Source of the DNA: Gemmatimonadota bacterium | Lineage (GTDB): Bacteria; Gemmatimonadota; Gemmatimonadetes; Gemmatimonadales; GWC2-71-9 | Reading direction: 5' to 3' | Assembly (NCBI GenBank): GCA_016713785.1 | Contig: JADJOM010000002.1 | Span: 682,001 to 746,000 of the forward strand | DNA length: 64,000 nt | Part shown: positions 52,554-61,025 of the stretch, in pieces | Layout: each line of letters begins with the position of its first letter | Numbering within the stretch: the stretch's first letter is position 1 | Made by a program: the position numbers and the translations under genes | Notes under the pieces: generated by a model | Databases searched by the model: none | Told to the model about the DNA's origin: nothing | The model's input: only the letters and a program-made list of their open reading frames with translations

Positions 52554-53048
52554 ATGGGGTTCCGGGACGTGCGGCCCAACGGCCGCGAGCGGTTCTTCGA
52601 GGACGACGAGATCATCGTCAGCAAGACGGATCTCCAGGGCGCCATCACCTACGCCAACGAGGTGTTCATCCGCGTCTCGGGCTACTCCGAGGAGGAGCTG
52701 ATCGGGGCGCCGCACAGCCTCATCCGCCATCCCGAGATGCCACGCTGCGTGTTCCAGTTCCTGTGGGACACCATCCGGGCCCGGCGCGAGATCTTCGCCT
52801 ACGTGGTGAACCTGGCCCGCACCGGGGAGCATTACTGGGTGCTGGCCCACGTCACCCCCAGCCTGGGCCCCACCGGCGAGATCGTCGGGTACCACTCCAA
52901 TCGCCGGGTACCCAGCCGCCAGGCGGTGGACCAGGTGCGCCCCATCTACGCCGCGCTCTGCGCCGAAGAAGCCAGGCACGAGCGGAAGTCCGACCAGATC
53001 GCCGCCTCCACCCAGCTGCTGCTCGCCACGCTCAAGGGGCGGGGGTGA
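52554..53048 (+). CDS. Aer-type PAS sensor protein
   Basis: 164 residues. The PAS core ITYANEVFIRVSGYSEEELI, GAPHSLIRHPEMPRC, then GEHYWVLAHVTP closely follows the FAD-binding PAS domain of the aerotaxis receptor Aer. But it has no HAMP, membrane or signalling domain; these are on a separate gene 50 bases on. It senses redox or oxygen through flavin (inference by homology). GGAGGGGG lies upstream of the ATG. It overlaps the 19-codon ORF by GTGA. Confidence 0.85.
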   Translation: MGFRDVRPNGRERFFEDDEIIVSKTDLQGAITYANEVFIRVSGYSEEELIGAPHSLIRHPEMPRCVFQFLWDTIRARREIFAYVVNLARTGEHYWVLAHVTPSLGPTGEIVGYHSNRRVPSRQAVDQVRPIYAALCAEEARHERKSDQIAASTQLLLATLKGRG

Positions 53049-53104
53049 GCTACGACGAATTCGTCTGGGGCCTGACCAACGCCGCCGCGGGGGCCGCATG
53101 CTGA
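53045..53104 (+). CDS. 19-codon bridging ORF
   Basis: The GTG overlaps the PAS stop by 4 bp (GTGA), and its TGA overlaps the transducer ATG by 7 bp (ATGCTGA). Its peptide begins SYDEFVWGLTNAA. This chain of overlaps would carry ribosomes from the sensor gene to the transducer gene. Coding status is unproven. Confidence 0.4.
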   Translation: MSYDEFVWGLTNAAAGAAC

Positions 53105-54336
53105 CCGAGACCCTGCCCGACGTGGCCCGCCTCGAGGGCGAGCTGGCCGAGGCCCGGGCGCAGAACGAGCGCTACCATGAGGCCATGCGCCAGATGCTGG
53201 TGGTCTGCCGCGAGGCGGCGCGGGGCAACCTGGAGCCCCGGCTCCGCGACCTGCGCCTGGGCGAGGACGTGGACGAGATGCGGCGCGGCATCAACCACCT
53301 GCTCGACCTGGTGGACGCCTTCGTCCGCGAGGCGGGCGCGTCGCTGACCCACGCCAGCGAGGGCAAGTTCTACCGCCGGGTGCTGGAGCGGGGGATGCTC
53401 GGCTCCTTCCGGGTGGGCGCGGCCACGATCAACCGGGCCAACGCCGGCCTGGCGAGCGCGGCGGGCGAGCTCGCCGCGGCGGAGGCGCGGAAGCAGGAGC
53501 TGGCGCGCGACTTCGAGAAGGCGGTCAAGTCGGTGGCGGAGCACGTGGCGGCGGCCTCCACCGAGATGCGGGCCACCGCCGCCGGGCTGGCGCAGTCGTC
53601 GGTGCACACCGCGGCCAAGGCGCAGGAGGTGGCCCAGTCGGCGGAGCATGCCTCGGGCAGCGTCACCTCGGTGGCGGGCGCGCAGGAGGAGCTGTCGAGC
53701 ACCGTGGCCGAGATCGAGCGCCAGGTGGCGGCGTCGAGCCAGGCGGCGCGGGGCGCGGTGGCGGAGACGGGCCGGGCCACCACCACGGTGCAGGGGCTCA
53801 ACGACGCCAGCCGGCAGATCGGGCAGGTCATCACCGTCATCACCCACGTGGCCAACCAGACCCGGCTGCTGGCGCTCAACGCCACCATCGAGGCGGCGCG
53901 GGCCGGCGAGGCGGGGAAGGGCTTCGCGGTCGTGGCGTCGGAGGTGAAGAACCTCGCCAGCCAGACCGCGGAGGCCACCGAGCGCATCGGCCAGCAGGTG
54001 GCGGCCATCCAGTCGGCGGCCGGCAACGCCACCGCCGCCATCAGCGGCATCGGCGAGGCCATCAAGCGGGTGGACGAGATCGCGGCCACGATCTCCACGG
54101 CCGTGGGCGAGCAGCGCCAGGCCACCAACGAGATCAGCCGCAACGTGCACCAGGCGGCGGGGGCCACCCGGACGGTATCGGGGAGCATCCTGGACGTCAC
54201 CCGCGCCACGCAGGAGACCAGCGAGGCGGCCAGCCAGATGGAGGCGGCCGCCGCGGAACTGAGCCGGATGAGCGAGGAGCTGCAGGGCCAGGTGGAACGG
54301 TTCCTCACCGAGATCCGCGGCGGCGCGGGCCGCTGA
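53098..54336 (+). CDS. Soluble methyl-accepting chemotaxis transducer
   Basis: 412 residues without membrane segments. The N-terminal helices and a signal-input segment (FYRRVLERGMLGSFRVGAA, 91-109) precede a coiled coil with the conserved tip (TRLLALNATIEAARAGEAG, KGFAVVASEVKNLA) at about 255-287. It is probably the output half of a split Aer, with the PAS protein as input half. It would act on CheA/CheW in the cytoplasm. Confidence 0.9.
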   Translation: MLTETLPDVARLEGELAEARAQNERYHEAMRQMLVVCREAARGNLEPRLRDLRLGEDVDEMRRGINHLLDLVDAFVREAGASLTHASEGKFYRRVLERGMLGSFRVGAATINRANAGLASAAGELAAAEARKQELARDFEKAVKSVAEHVAAASTEMRATAAGLAQSSVHTAAKAQEVAQSAEHASGSVTSVAGAQEELSSTVAEIERQVAASSQAARGAVAETGRATTTVQGLNDASRQIGQVITVITHVANQTRLLALNATIEAARAGEAGKGFAVVASEVKNLASQTAEATERIGQQVAAIQSAAGNATAAISGIGEAIKRVDEIAATISTAVGEQRQATNEISRNVHQAAGATRTVSGSILDVTRATQETSEAASQMEAAAAELSRMSEELQGQVERFLTEIRGGAGR

Positions 54337-54419
54337 CCGCTGGCGCCGGCGGGACCGCCCCGGGGGCCGCCAGGCGCCCGGGGCGGCGTGCGTCCGGGGG
54401 GAGGGGTGGACGGCCAGGT

Positions 54420-54443
54420 GTATATTGCTATATTGGCATATAC
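54420..54443 (+). promoter_or_regulatory. Palindromic operator overlapping promoter
   Basis: Half-sites GTATATTGC and GGCATATAC (reverse complement GTATATGCC) frame TATATT, which with TGGACG 16 bases upstream makes a -10/-35 pair. AT-rich palindromes like this are used by ArsR-family sulfide-responsive repressors (BigR/SqrR) before SQR genes; no such regulator is in the window. Confidence 0.5.
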
Positions 54444-54466
54444 TCAACCAACGATCCGGAGGCGAC

Positions 54467-55924
54467 ATGGCGCGCGTCGTGGTGCTGGGGGCCGGGATCG
54501 CGGGGCATACCGCCGCGCTCCACCTCCGCCGGCTGCTCGACCGGGGGCACGAGGTCGTCGTGGTCTCCCCCAACTCGCAGTGGAACTGGATCCCCTCCAA
54601 CATCTGGGTGGGCGTGGGCCGCATGGCGGCCGCCGACGTGACGTTCCCGCTGGCGCCGGTCTACCGGCGCCAGGGCATCGACTTCCGGCAGGCCCGGGCG
54701 GTCGCGATCCACCCTGAAGGCACGGGCGAGTCCGCCACCCCCCAGGTCGAGGTCGAGTCCACCGCCCCCGACAGCGCCGGCACCCGCAGCCGCATCACCT
54801 ACGACTACCTGATCAACGCCACCGGGCCGCGGCTCAACTTCGGCGCCACGCCCGGCCTGGGCCCCACGGGGCATTCTCTCTCCGTCTGCACCTACGGGCA
54901 CGCGGAGGAGGCGGCGCGCGCCTTTGCCCAGGTGCTCGCCCGGCTGGAGCGCGGCGAGCGGCAGACCCTGGTCATCGGCATGGGCCACGGCCTCTGTACC
55001 TGCGAAGGCGCGGCCTTCGAGTACACCTTCAACGTGGAGCACGAGCTGCGCCTCCGCGGCCTGCGCGACCGGGCCGAGGTGGTGTACCTCACCAACGAGG
55101 CGGAACTCGGGGATTTCGGCGTGGGCGGGATGTTCTTCCAGCAGCAGGGCTTCATCACCTCGAGCCGGCTGTGGACCGAGTCGCTGTTCCGCGAGCGCGG
55201 CGTGCGGCCCATCCTGGGGGCGCACGTGCAGCGGGTGGAGCCCAACCGGATCCACTACGAGACCCTCGACGGGACCGAGGCGGTGCAGCCGTTCGACTTT
55301 GCCATGCTGCTGCCCCCCTTCCGCGGGGCGGAGCTGCAGGCCTTCGACCGGGCAGGCCAGGACATCTCCGCCACCCTCTTTGCGCCGAGCGGCTTCATGA
55401 AGGTGGACGCGGCCTACGGGGCCAAGCCGTTCGAGGAGTGGCGCGCCGAGGACTGGCCTCGCACCTACCAGAGCCCGTCGTACCCCAATCTCTTTGCCGT
55501 CGGGATCGCCTTTGCGCCGCCGCACCCGATCTCGCGTCCCCGGACCAGCGTCCGCGGCACGCCGATCGCGCCGGCGCCGCCGCGCACCGGCATGCCAAGC
55601 GGGGTGATGGGCCGCACCGTGGCGCAGAACCTGGCCGGCATGATCCAGCGCGGCGAGACCGGGCCGAAGCGGCACGCCTCCATGGCGGCGATGGGCGCCG
55701 CCTGCATCGCCTCGGCGGGCGCGGGGATGCGCCAGGGGACGGCCGCCGCGATGACGATGTTCCCGGTGGTCCCGGACTACCAGCGCTATCCCCGCTTCGG
55801 CCGCGACGTCGGCGACACCTACGGCGAGATCGGCCTGGCGGCGCACTGGCTCAAGCACATCCTGCACCACGTCTTCCTCTACAAGGCCAAGGCCCGGCTG
55901 GGCTGGGCCCTGCTCCCCGAATGA
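54467..55924 (+). CDS. sqr: Sulfide:quinone oxidoreductase
   Basis: 485 residues, GGAGG with ideal spacing. FAD site VVLGAGIAGHTAALHLRR (5-22); a second nucleotide-type motif VIGMGHG (169-175). Redox cysteines: C141 in SLSVCTYGHAEEA, C177/C179 in GLCTCEGAAFEY, and one in GAACIASAGAG. The C-terminus is an amphipathic helix (HWLKHILHHVFLYKAKARLG) that would anchor it to the membrane. It oxidises sulfide to sulfane sulfur and passes electrons to quinone (menaquinone here, given mqnD). It overlaps the next small gene by ATGA. Type II NADH dehydrogenase is the less likely alternative. Confidence 0.85.
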   Translation: MARVVVLGAGIAGHTAALHLRRLLDRGHEVVVVSPNSQWNWIPSNIWVGVGRMAAADVTFPLAPVYRRQGIDFRQARAVAIHPEGTGESATPQVEVESTAPDSAGTRSRITYDYLINATGPRLNFGATPGLGPTGHSLSVCTYGHAEEAARAFAQVLARLERGERQTLVIGMGHGLCTCEGAAFEYTFNVEHELRLRGLRDRAEVVYLTNEAELGDFGVGGMFFQQQGFITSSRLWTESLFRERGVRPILGAHVQRVEPNRIHYETLDGTEAVQPFDFAMLLPPFRGAELQAFDRAGQDISATLFAPSGFMKVDAAYGAKPFEEWRAEDWPRTYQSPSYPNLFAVGIAFAPPHPISRPRTSVRGTPIAPAPPRTGMPSGVMGRTVAQNLAGMIQRGETGPKRHASMAAMGAACIASAGAGMRQGTAAAMTMFPVVPDYQRYPRFGRDVGDTYGEIGLAAHWLKHILHHVFLYKAKARLGWALLPE

Positions 55925-56082
55925 CGGGACACCACGCCATGCCCGAACCCGCCCCGTTCGCCTCCGACGCCCCGCTGCCCACCGCGCGGACCGTCTGGAT
56001 GCGCACCTTCCTGCCCTGGCAGCTGATCCGCTTCTTCTGGCTCAACGTCCGGATGATCCGGATGGTGGGCCGGGCGCACTGA
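55921..56082 (+). CDS. 53-residue amphipathic protein in SQR operon
   Basis: Start overlaps sqr by 4 bp. The C-terminal half (RTFLPWQLIRFFWLNVRMIR) would form a basic, aromatic amphipathic helix suited to membrane-surface binding. No family is recognised. It may help anchor SQR or pass sulfane sulfur on to rhodanese. Confidence 0.65.
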   Translation: MTGHHAMPEPAPFASDAPLPTARTVWMRTFLPWQLIRFFWLNVRMIRMVGRAH

Positions 56083-56104
56083 TGCCCTACCCCCTGGAGC
56101 GCGC

Positions 56105-56389
56105 ATGAAGGCGCCGACCTACCGCGGCCAGCGGGTGGACGTGCTGCTCGACGTCCGATCCCGCATGGAATTCCTGCTGGGCCACCTGCCCGGGGCCCTC
56201 TGCATCCCGGTCGACCGGGTGGAGAGCGAGGTCCCGCGCCGCACCGAGATCCCGAAGACGGCCATGATCCTGGTCTACTGCCAGAGCGGCGCCCGCTCGG
56301 CCCGGGCGGTCGGGGTCCTGCGACAACTCGGCTACACTCGCGCCGTCAACGGCGGCGGCATCGCGGACCTCAAGCGGGAGCTGCGCTGA
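56105..56389 (+). CDS. Rhodanese-domain protein
   Basis: 94 residues, a single rhodanese domain. DVLLDVRSRMEFLLGHLPGA (12-31) is motif 1 and VYCQSGARSARAV carries the active-site Cys59 in a CQSGAR loop. It would accept sulfane sulfur from SQR and pass it to thiols or cyanide in the cytoplasm. Third gene of the sulfide-oxidation operon. Confidence 0.93.
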   Translation: MKAPTYRGQRVDVLLDVRSRMEFLLGHLPGALCIPVDRVESEVPRRTEIPKTAMILVYCQSGARSARAVGVLRQLGYTRAVNGGGIADLKRELR

Positions 56390-56392
56390 GCG

Positions 56393-56836
56393 CTACCGCG
56401 GCGGGGTGCCGTGCATCCGCTGCATCTGCTCCTGCTGCCGCTGGTCGAGGACCTGCGCCTGGTCCGGGGTGAGCAGCGGCCGCATCCGCGCGTGGAAGGC
56501 CATCCGCCAGGGCATCAGGCGCAGCATCGCCGCCCGCATCTCCTCCTGCAGCCGCAGCAGCGAATCGGCCGGCGCGCCCCCCTGGCGCGCGGCGCGCACC
56601 GCGGCCTGCAGCGCGGCGGCCCGTTCCCGGTCGGCGCGCGACTCGGCGAGCAGCGTGTCCCGCAGCGGCTGCAGGCGAGCGGCCTGGTCGGTGGTGAGCT
56701 GCAGCATCGTGGTCAGCATCGGGATGGTGGGGGGAAAGCCGGCGTCGTCCAGGGCCATGCCGCCCGGTCCGCCCTGGGCGCTGAGGCCGCCGGCCAGCAG
56801 GGTGGTGACGAGGGCCAGTCCGGTTGCGTACCGCAT
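56393..56836 (-). CDS. Spy/CpxP-like periplasmic protein
   Basis: 147 residues. Signal peptide MRYATGLALVTTLLAGGLSA, then a helical domain with LQLTTDQAARLQPLRDTL and LLTPDQAQVLDQRQQEQ, the duplicated LTxxQ motif of the Spy/CpxP periplasmic chaperone/stress family. It stops 3 bases from the convergent rhodanese gene. Confidence 0.8.
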   Translation of the reverse strand: MRYATGLALVTTLLAGGLSAQGGPGGMALDDAGFPPTIPMLTTMLQLTTDQAARLQPLRDTLLAESRADRERAAALQAAVRAARQGGAPADSLLRLQEEMRAAMLRLMPWRMAFHARMRPLLTPDQAQVLDQRQQEQMQRMHGTPPR

Positions 56837-56953
56837 GGTGTCTCCAGGGAAGGGGTCTCGCCCCGTGGACGCCGCCCGTGGCGGGCCGTTAACGGGACTC
56901 CGGGCCCCGGCTTCCTTCCGGGGGCTCCGGAGGGTAGTTTTTCGCTCCCTCCC

Positions 56954-57024
<71 letters not shown>

Positions 57025-57050
57025 CTGCAGGAGCCCAGCACCAGACCAGA

Positions 57051-57074
57051 ACGGCCGCCCCTCCGGGCGGCCGT
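57051..57074 (+). terminator. Terminator after tRNA-Cys
   Basis: ACGGCCGCCC and GGGCGGCCGT form a perfect 10-bp stem around CTCC, followed by TTGGCGTT. Confidence 0.75.
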
Positions 57075-57104
57075 TTGGCGTTCCGGCCCCAGGGTTGAGG
57101 GGAC

Positions 57105-57204
57105 CCCAGCCAGACCGCCACCTTCGGCGGAGACACGCTCTACCAGGCGGCCTACACCCGCGACAACGGCGGCCGGATCACGGGGCTCACCGAGACGGCG
57201 CTAG
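57105..57204 (+). pseudogene. RHS fragment with frameshift/stop
   Basis: Reads LYQAAYTRDNGGRITGLTE, typical of mid RHS repeats, but ends against the core of copy 1 in another frame; in the core frame a TAG stands at 57202-57204. An internal deletion has joined an upstream RHS segment to the core. Confidence 0.7.
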
Positions 57205-57297
57205 GACGCCGGCGGCCAGGTCACGAGCTACACCTACGACGTCCTGGGGAACCTGACGGCCGTCACCCTCCCCGACAGCACCCAGATCAGTTACCTG

Positions 57298-58344
57298 GTG
57301 GATGGCCAGGGCCGCCGGATCGGGAAGAAAGTGAACGGGGTGCTGGTGCAGGGCAGGCTGTGGCAGGGGCAGCTGGCGCCGGTGGCGGAGCTGGACGGCA
57401 GCGGGCAGGTGGTGAGCCGGTTCGTGTACGGCACCCGGGTCAATGTGCCCGACTACATGGAGCGGGGCGGGGAGACCTACCGGCTGGTGACGAATCACCT
57501 CGGGAGCGTCGAGCTGGTGGTGAACGCCGCCACCGGGCAGGTGGTCTCATGGCGCGACTACGACGAGTGGGGCCGGGTGGTGGCGGATTCGAACCCGGAC
57601 TTCCAGCCGTTTGGGTTCGCGGGGGGGATCCAATCCCAGGATGTAGCTCTGGTGCACTTTGGAGCTCGTGACTACGACCCGCATACGGGTCGCTGGTTGA
57701 CGCCAGACCCGATCGGGTTTGCCGGCGGTGACGCGAATCTGTTTTCCTACGTTGGGGATGATCCCGTCAACCGCACCGATCCGCTAGGACAAGATTGGCT
57801 CACGATCGCGGCAAATGTCTCGGCGGGCTTCGGAGACATTATCAGTCTGGGCCTAACCAAGGACTTCAGAGAGTTCTTCGGATACGACAACGTCATTGAT
57901 TACTGTGGGGGCATCTATGGCTTGGGAGAGGCCGCTGGTATCGGGACATCGCTGCTTCTCGGTGGGGCGAGTGCAGCGGAGAATGCCCTGCGGATGGGCG
58001 GAGCCAGGGGCGACATCCTGAAGCGGTTGGGCAGGGGACTCGGGCGCTTCATCGTTGACAACCGCACTTTCCCCACCGTAAGTGAGCAGTACTGGAGAGG
58101 ACGGGGTGCAGGTGGCATGCACCTTCATCACTGGTTCCTGCCGAAACGGGTAAAGCCGATCAACGCCGGATGGAACCTCTTCGCAATCCCCGGAACGCTG
58201 AACAGCTTCATGAACGGTACCGGGCTCCTGGCCCACGCGGCAGAATGGGGCATCAAGCTGGGAGTGCCTTCGCTCGTCGCTGGCTGGGCTGCACAAGGGG
58301 CCTCCTATGGTAGCGAGAGGGATAGCAGATGCCAATGCGAGTGA
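57298..58344 (+). CDS. RHS core copy 1 with HHWF toxin-like tip (CT1)
   Basis: 348 residues from the first ATG of the core; the frame is open from 57205. The RHS-associated core (YRLVTNHLGSVELVV, DYDEWGRVVADS, RDYDPHTGRWLTPDPIG) ends at DPVNRTDPLG (about residue 161). Beyond this junction the C-terminal tip (about 185 residues) has a Gly/Ala-rich pre-toxin part and ends with MHLHHWFLPKRVKPINAGW and NLFAIPG. The paired histidines suggest an HNH-like nuclease (inference). In intact RHS proteins this tip is the toxin of a contact-dependent or secreted weapon. No native start or signal remains, so this is an orphan cassette. Confidence 0.8.
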   Translation: MDGQGRRIGKKVNGVLVQGRLWQGQLAPVAELDGSGQVVSRFVYGTRVNVPDYMERGGETYRLVTNHLGSVELVVNAATGQVVSWRDYDEWGRVVADSNPDFQPFGFAGGIQSQDVALVHFGARDYDPHTGRWLTPDPIGFAGGDANLFSYVGDDPVNRTDPLGQDWLTIAANVSAGFGDIISLGLTKDFREFFGYDNVIDYCGGIYGLGEAAGIGTSLLLGGASAAENALRMGGARGDILKRLGRGLGRFIVDNRTFPTVSEQYWRGRGAGGMHLHHWFLPKRVKPINAGWNLFAIPGTLNSFMNGTGLLAHAAEWGIKLGVPSLVAGWAAQGASYGSERDSRCQCE

Positions 58345-58775
58345 ATGGATGTGACTTGACAGTCACAGTGAATGGCGCCACCGCGCATGCGGAAACAACA
58401 ACAGGGGTGCTCGACGAAGTATCGAGGGCCGTGAGCGCCGGTGGTAACGCCTCGGCAGCGGTCATGCTGCCGTCGCGCGACGGTGCGTTTACCCGCAGAG
58501 TGTATCGGGTGCTCGGGGTAACGGCACCGGTGCCCGAGCGCCGGCTCTCCGTGTTCTCAGACGGCAGCCTGGTCCTGGTGACCTACGAAGACGATGATCA
58601 CGAGTGGGTGATTGAAGGAGCGCCCCGACCCGGAACGGTTCAGCTCCGCACCCGCAGAGGCGAGCCCTTCGCAGTCCCCGCATCGGACTGTACGAGCCCA
58701 GAGCAGGCCTTGGATGCGGTGAGGGAATTCCTCGCCACGGGGAAGCGGCCCTCTGGGCGGTGGAGGCGGTCGTAG
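58329..58775 (+). CDS. Candidate immunity protein, Imm1-like, for CT1
   Basis: 148 residues beginning 16 bases before the CT1 stop. VLVTYEDDDHEWVIEG and EQALDAVREFLATGKRPSGR at the end resemble the Imm1-type immunity proteins paired with polymorphic toxins. Position directly after the tip and small acidic character support neutralisation of CT1. Confidence 0.65.
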   Translation: MPMRVNGCDLTVTVNGATAHAETTTGVLDEVSRAVSAGGNASAAVMLPSRDGAFTRRVYRVLGVTAPVPERRLSVFSDGSLVLVTYEDDDHEWVIEGAPRPGTVQLRTRRGEPFAVPASDCTSPEQALDAVREFLATGKRPSGRWRRS

Positions 58776-59590
58776 TTGAGGTTGGCTGATGAGACGTCTT
58801 ACCAGGCCGACTACACCCGCCAGACGGGGGGGGGCACGACCACCTGGGACTACGACTACTCCGCCTCGGGCCGCCTCTTCCGGGTGGTCCGGGACAGCGC
58901 CGACACCACGGTCTACAGCTATGATGCGAACGGCAACCGGATCCAGGTCGTCTCCCCCCTCGGCACCGTCACCGGCACCTACGACGGCGAGGACCGGCTG
59001 CAGACCTACGGCGGCGCGGACTAGACCTACAACAACGCCGGCCAGCTCACCCAGAGGGACGCCGGCGGCCAGATCACGAGCTACACCTACGACGTGCTGG
59101 GGAACCTGACGGCCGTCACCCTCCCCGACAGCACCCAGATCAGTTACCTGGTGGATGGCCAGGGCCGCCGGATCGGGAAGAAAGTGAACGGGGTGCTGGT
59201 GCAGGGCTGGCTGTGGCAGGGGCAGCTGGCGCCGGTGGCGGAGCTGGACGGCAGCGGGCAGGTGGTGAGCCGGTTCGTGTACGGCACCCGGGTCAATGTG
59301 CCCGACTACATGGAGCGGGGCGGGGAGACCTACCGGCTGGTGACGAATCACCTAGGCAGCGTGGAACTGGTGGTGAACGCCACCACCGGGCAGGTGGTCT
59401 CGTGGCGGGACTACGATGAGTGGGGCCGGGTGGTGGCGGATTCGAACCCGGACTTCCAACCGTTCGGGTTTGCGGGGGGGCTGTACGACGGGGCGACGGG
59501 GTTGGTGCGGTTTGGGGCGCGGGACTACGATGCCGGTCGCCGGCCGATGGACCAGCCAAGACCCGCCCGGCATCGAGGGCGGGGTCAACC
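58776..59590 (+). pseudogene. RHS core copy 2, interrupted by amber codon and frameshifts
   Basis: RHS repeats (YQADYTRQTGG, DYDYSASGRLFRVVRD, YSYDANGNRIQVVSP) read in frame to an in-frame TAG at 59022-59024, exactly where RHS repeats have Tyr (context D-stop-TYNNAGQ; a TAC to TAG change explains it). The core then continues in the same frame to about 59530, where frame changes split GRWTSQDPP and VNRVDPTG into different frames. 59058-59480 is a near-identical repeat of 57205-57628. Confidence 0.85.
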
Positions 59591-59731
59591 TCTTTTGACT
59601 AGGCGCATTCGGCGATCCCCGTCAACCGCGTTGACCCGACTGGGCGTTTCTGGCATTCTCTTGGGGCGGTCCTCGGTGCTGGGCGACCTGGGCCCTTCCA
59701 GCTCGCACTAAACGGTTTCAACTTCGCGTGC

Positions 59732-60139
59732 GTGGATTGGGGAGATGTCGCGATGGGCGGGATTGCTGGTGCGCTCGGTAGCGGACTGCTCGCTGGCGCG
59801 GGCAAGCTGAGCAAGTCGACAAAGTACGCAAGGGCGTTGAAGGAGTATCGGCTGGCACACAACATTCCCGGCCGTTCAAGTCCGTTGTATCAAGAGGTTC
59901 ATCATTGGTTCTTCGAGGCTAACGGGTTCATCGGGAAGCATGTGCCAGAGGTGATCAAGAATCAGCCGTGGAACTTCAACGCGATTCCGAAGGGGATCCA
60001 TGACATGATCAGCCTCAGGCAGTTCAATCTCTTGGAGCGATGGCTTCATGGCACGCCTGGGTGGGCGAAAGGGTTGGAACTGTCTGGCGCCGGGGCAATC
60101 ACTGCTGGAGCCCTTGAGGGAGATAACTGCGGATGTTGA
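59732..60139 (+). CDS. Orphan RHS tip CT2, second HHWF toxin-like domain
   Basis: 135 residues from GTG at 59732; the frame is open back to VNRVDPTG at 59621, the usual tip junction. Contains EVHHWFFEANGFIGKHVPEV, then NQPWNFNAIPKGIHDMI. It shares HHWF and WN-x-x-AIP spacing with CT1, so the two tips belong to one nuclease-like family although otherwise unlike. GC is lower than in neighbouring genes. The true start, if any, would come from the missing RHS body. Confidence 0.6.
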   Translation: MDWGDVAMGGIAGALGSGLLAGAGKLSKSTKYARALKEYRLAHNIPGRSSPLYQEVHHWFFEANGFIGKHVPEVIKNQPWNFNAIPKGIHDMISLRQFNLLERWLHGTPGWAKGLELSGAGAITAGALEGDNCGC

Positions 60140-60567
60140 CATTCCCGTGTCTTGCCTTCGTGTTCTCGGGTCGCAGCGTTGTTGTGGCTAGAGACAAGAC
60201 GTTTTTCGAGACTAGCACGAGTTCGCAGGTCCGGGCGGGCTTCTGGCGGGTACCATTCCGTATTGTGGATGTCGACTTGCGGGAATTCGAAGCGAGGGAG
60301 CTACTCATTCTTGGAGGCCGAGGGCGTTGGTGGGGGTGGCGGCTGTCGCTCAACCGTGAGATTCGGATTCGGCTTGACTTCGCACCGTGCGGGCCGACCT
60401 CCCTCCAGCAGGTCAAGGCGATGACCGCTGCGGCGATCATCAATGATCCCACCGGGATGTGGCTCGGTGGTGATCGAAGCCCGGAGGAGTTGGTCGAGGT
60501 AGTAGAAAGGAGCGATTCAATCAGGGGGTTGATTCAGGAACTGGCCTGGCCGCCGCTCTCATTGTAA
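60133..60567 (+). CDS. Candidate immunity protein for CT2
   Basis: 144 residues; its ATG overlaps the CT2 stop by 7 bp (ATGTTGA). Mixed beta-rich sequence (VRAGFWRVPFRIVDVDLREF, RWWGWRLSLNREIRIRLDF) followed by helices. No family is recognised. Position and coupling to the tip argue for immunity. Confidence 0.6.
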   Translation: MLTFPCLAFVFSGRSVVVARDKTFFETSTSSQVRAGFWRVPFRIVDVDLREFEARELLILGGRGRWWGWRLSLNREIRIRLDFAPCGPTSLQQVKAMTAAAIINDPTGMWLGGDRSPEELVEVVERSDSIRGLIQELAWPPLSL

Positions 60568-60610
60568 GAGTCAGCCGCCCAGGCACATCATGACCTAGGC
60601 CCCGAGGCAC

Positions 60611-61025
60611 ACCTACAACAACGCCGGCCAGCTCACCCAGAAGGACGCCGGTGGCCAGGTCACGAGCTACACCTACGACGTCCTGGGGAACCTGACGGCC
60701 GTCACCCTCCCCGACAGCACCCAGATCAGCTACCTGGTGGATGGCCAGGGCCGCCGGATCGGGAAGAAAGGGAACGGGGTGCTGGTGCAGGGCTGGCTGT
60801 GGCAGGGGCAGCTGGCGCCGGTGGCGGAGCTGGACGGCAGCGGGCAGGTGGTGAGCCGGTTCGTGTACGGCACCCGGGTGAACGTGCCGGATTACCTGGA
60901 GCGCGGGGCGAGACCTACCGGCTGGTGACCAACCACCTCGGGGAGCGTCGCCCTGGTGGTCAACGCCAGCACCGGCCAGGTGGTCTCATGGCGGGACTAT
61001 GACGAGTGGGGCCGGGTGGTGGCCG
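60611..61025 (+). pseudogene. RHS core copy 3, truncated and frameshifted
   Basis: 60644-61025 repeats the core of copies 1 and 2, with small indels (for example around GAGCGCGGGGCGAGACC at 60900) and a deletion of the last part: the core stops at DYDEWGRVVA and no DPxG junction remains. Confidence 0.85.

Noticed and set aside
54467..55924. Type II NADH dehydrogenase
   Set aside because: The flavoprotein fold is shared, but the Cys pattern, missing NADH-specific acid motif, and the rhodanese in the operon point to sulfide:quinone oxidoreductase.
57298..61025. One continuous rhs gene
   Set aside because: The three core copies are separated by distinct tips and small genes, and carry stops and frameshifts. 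They cannot be read as a single protein.
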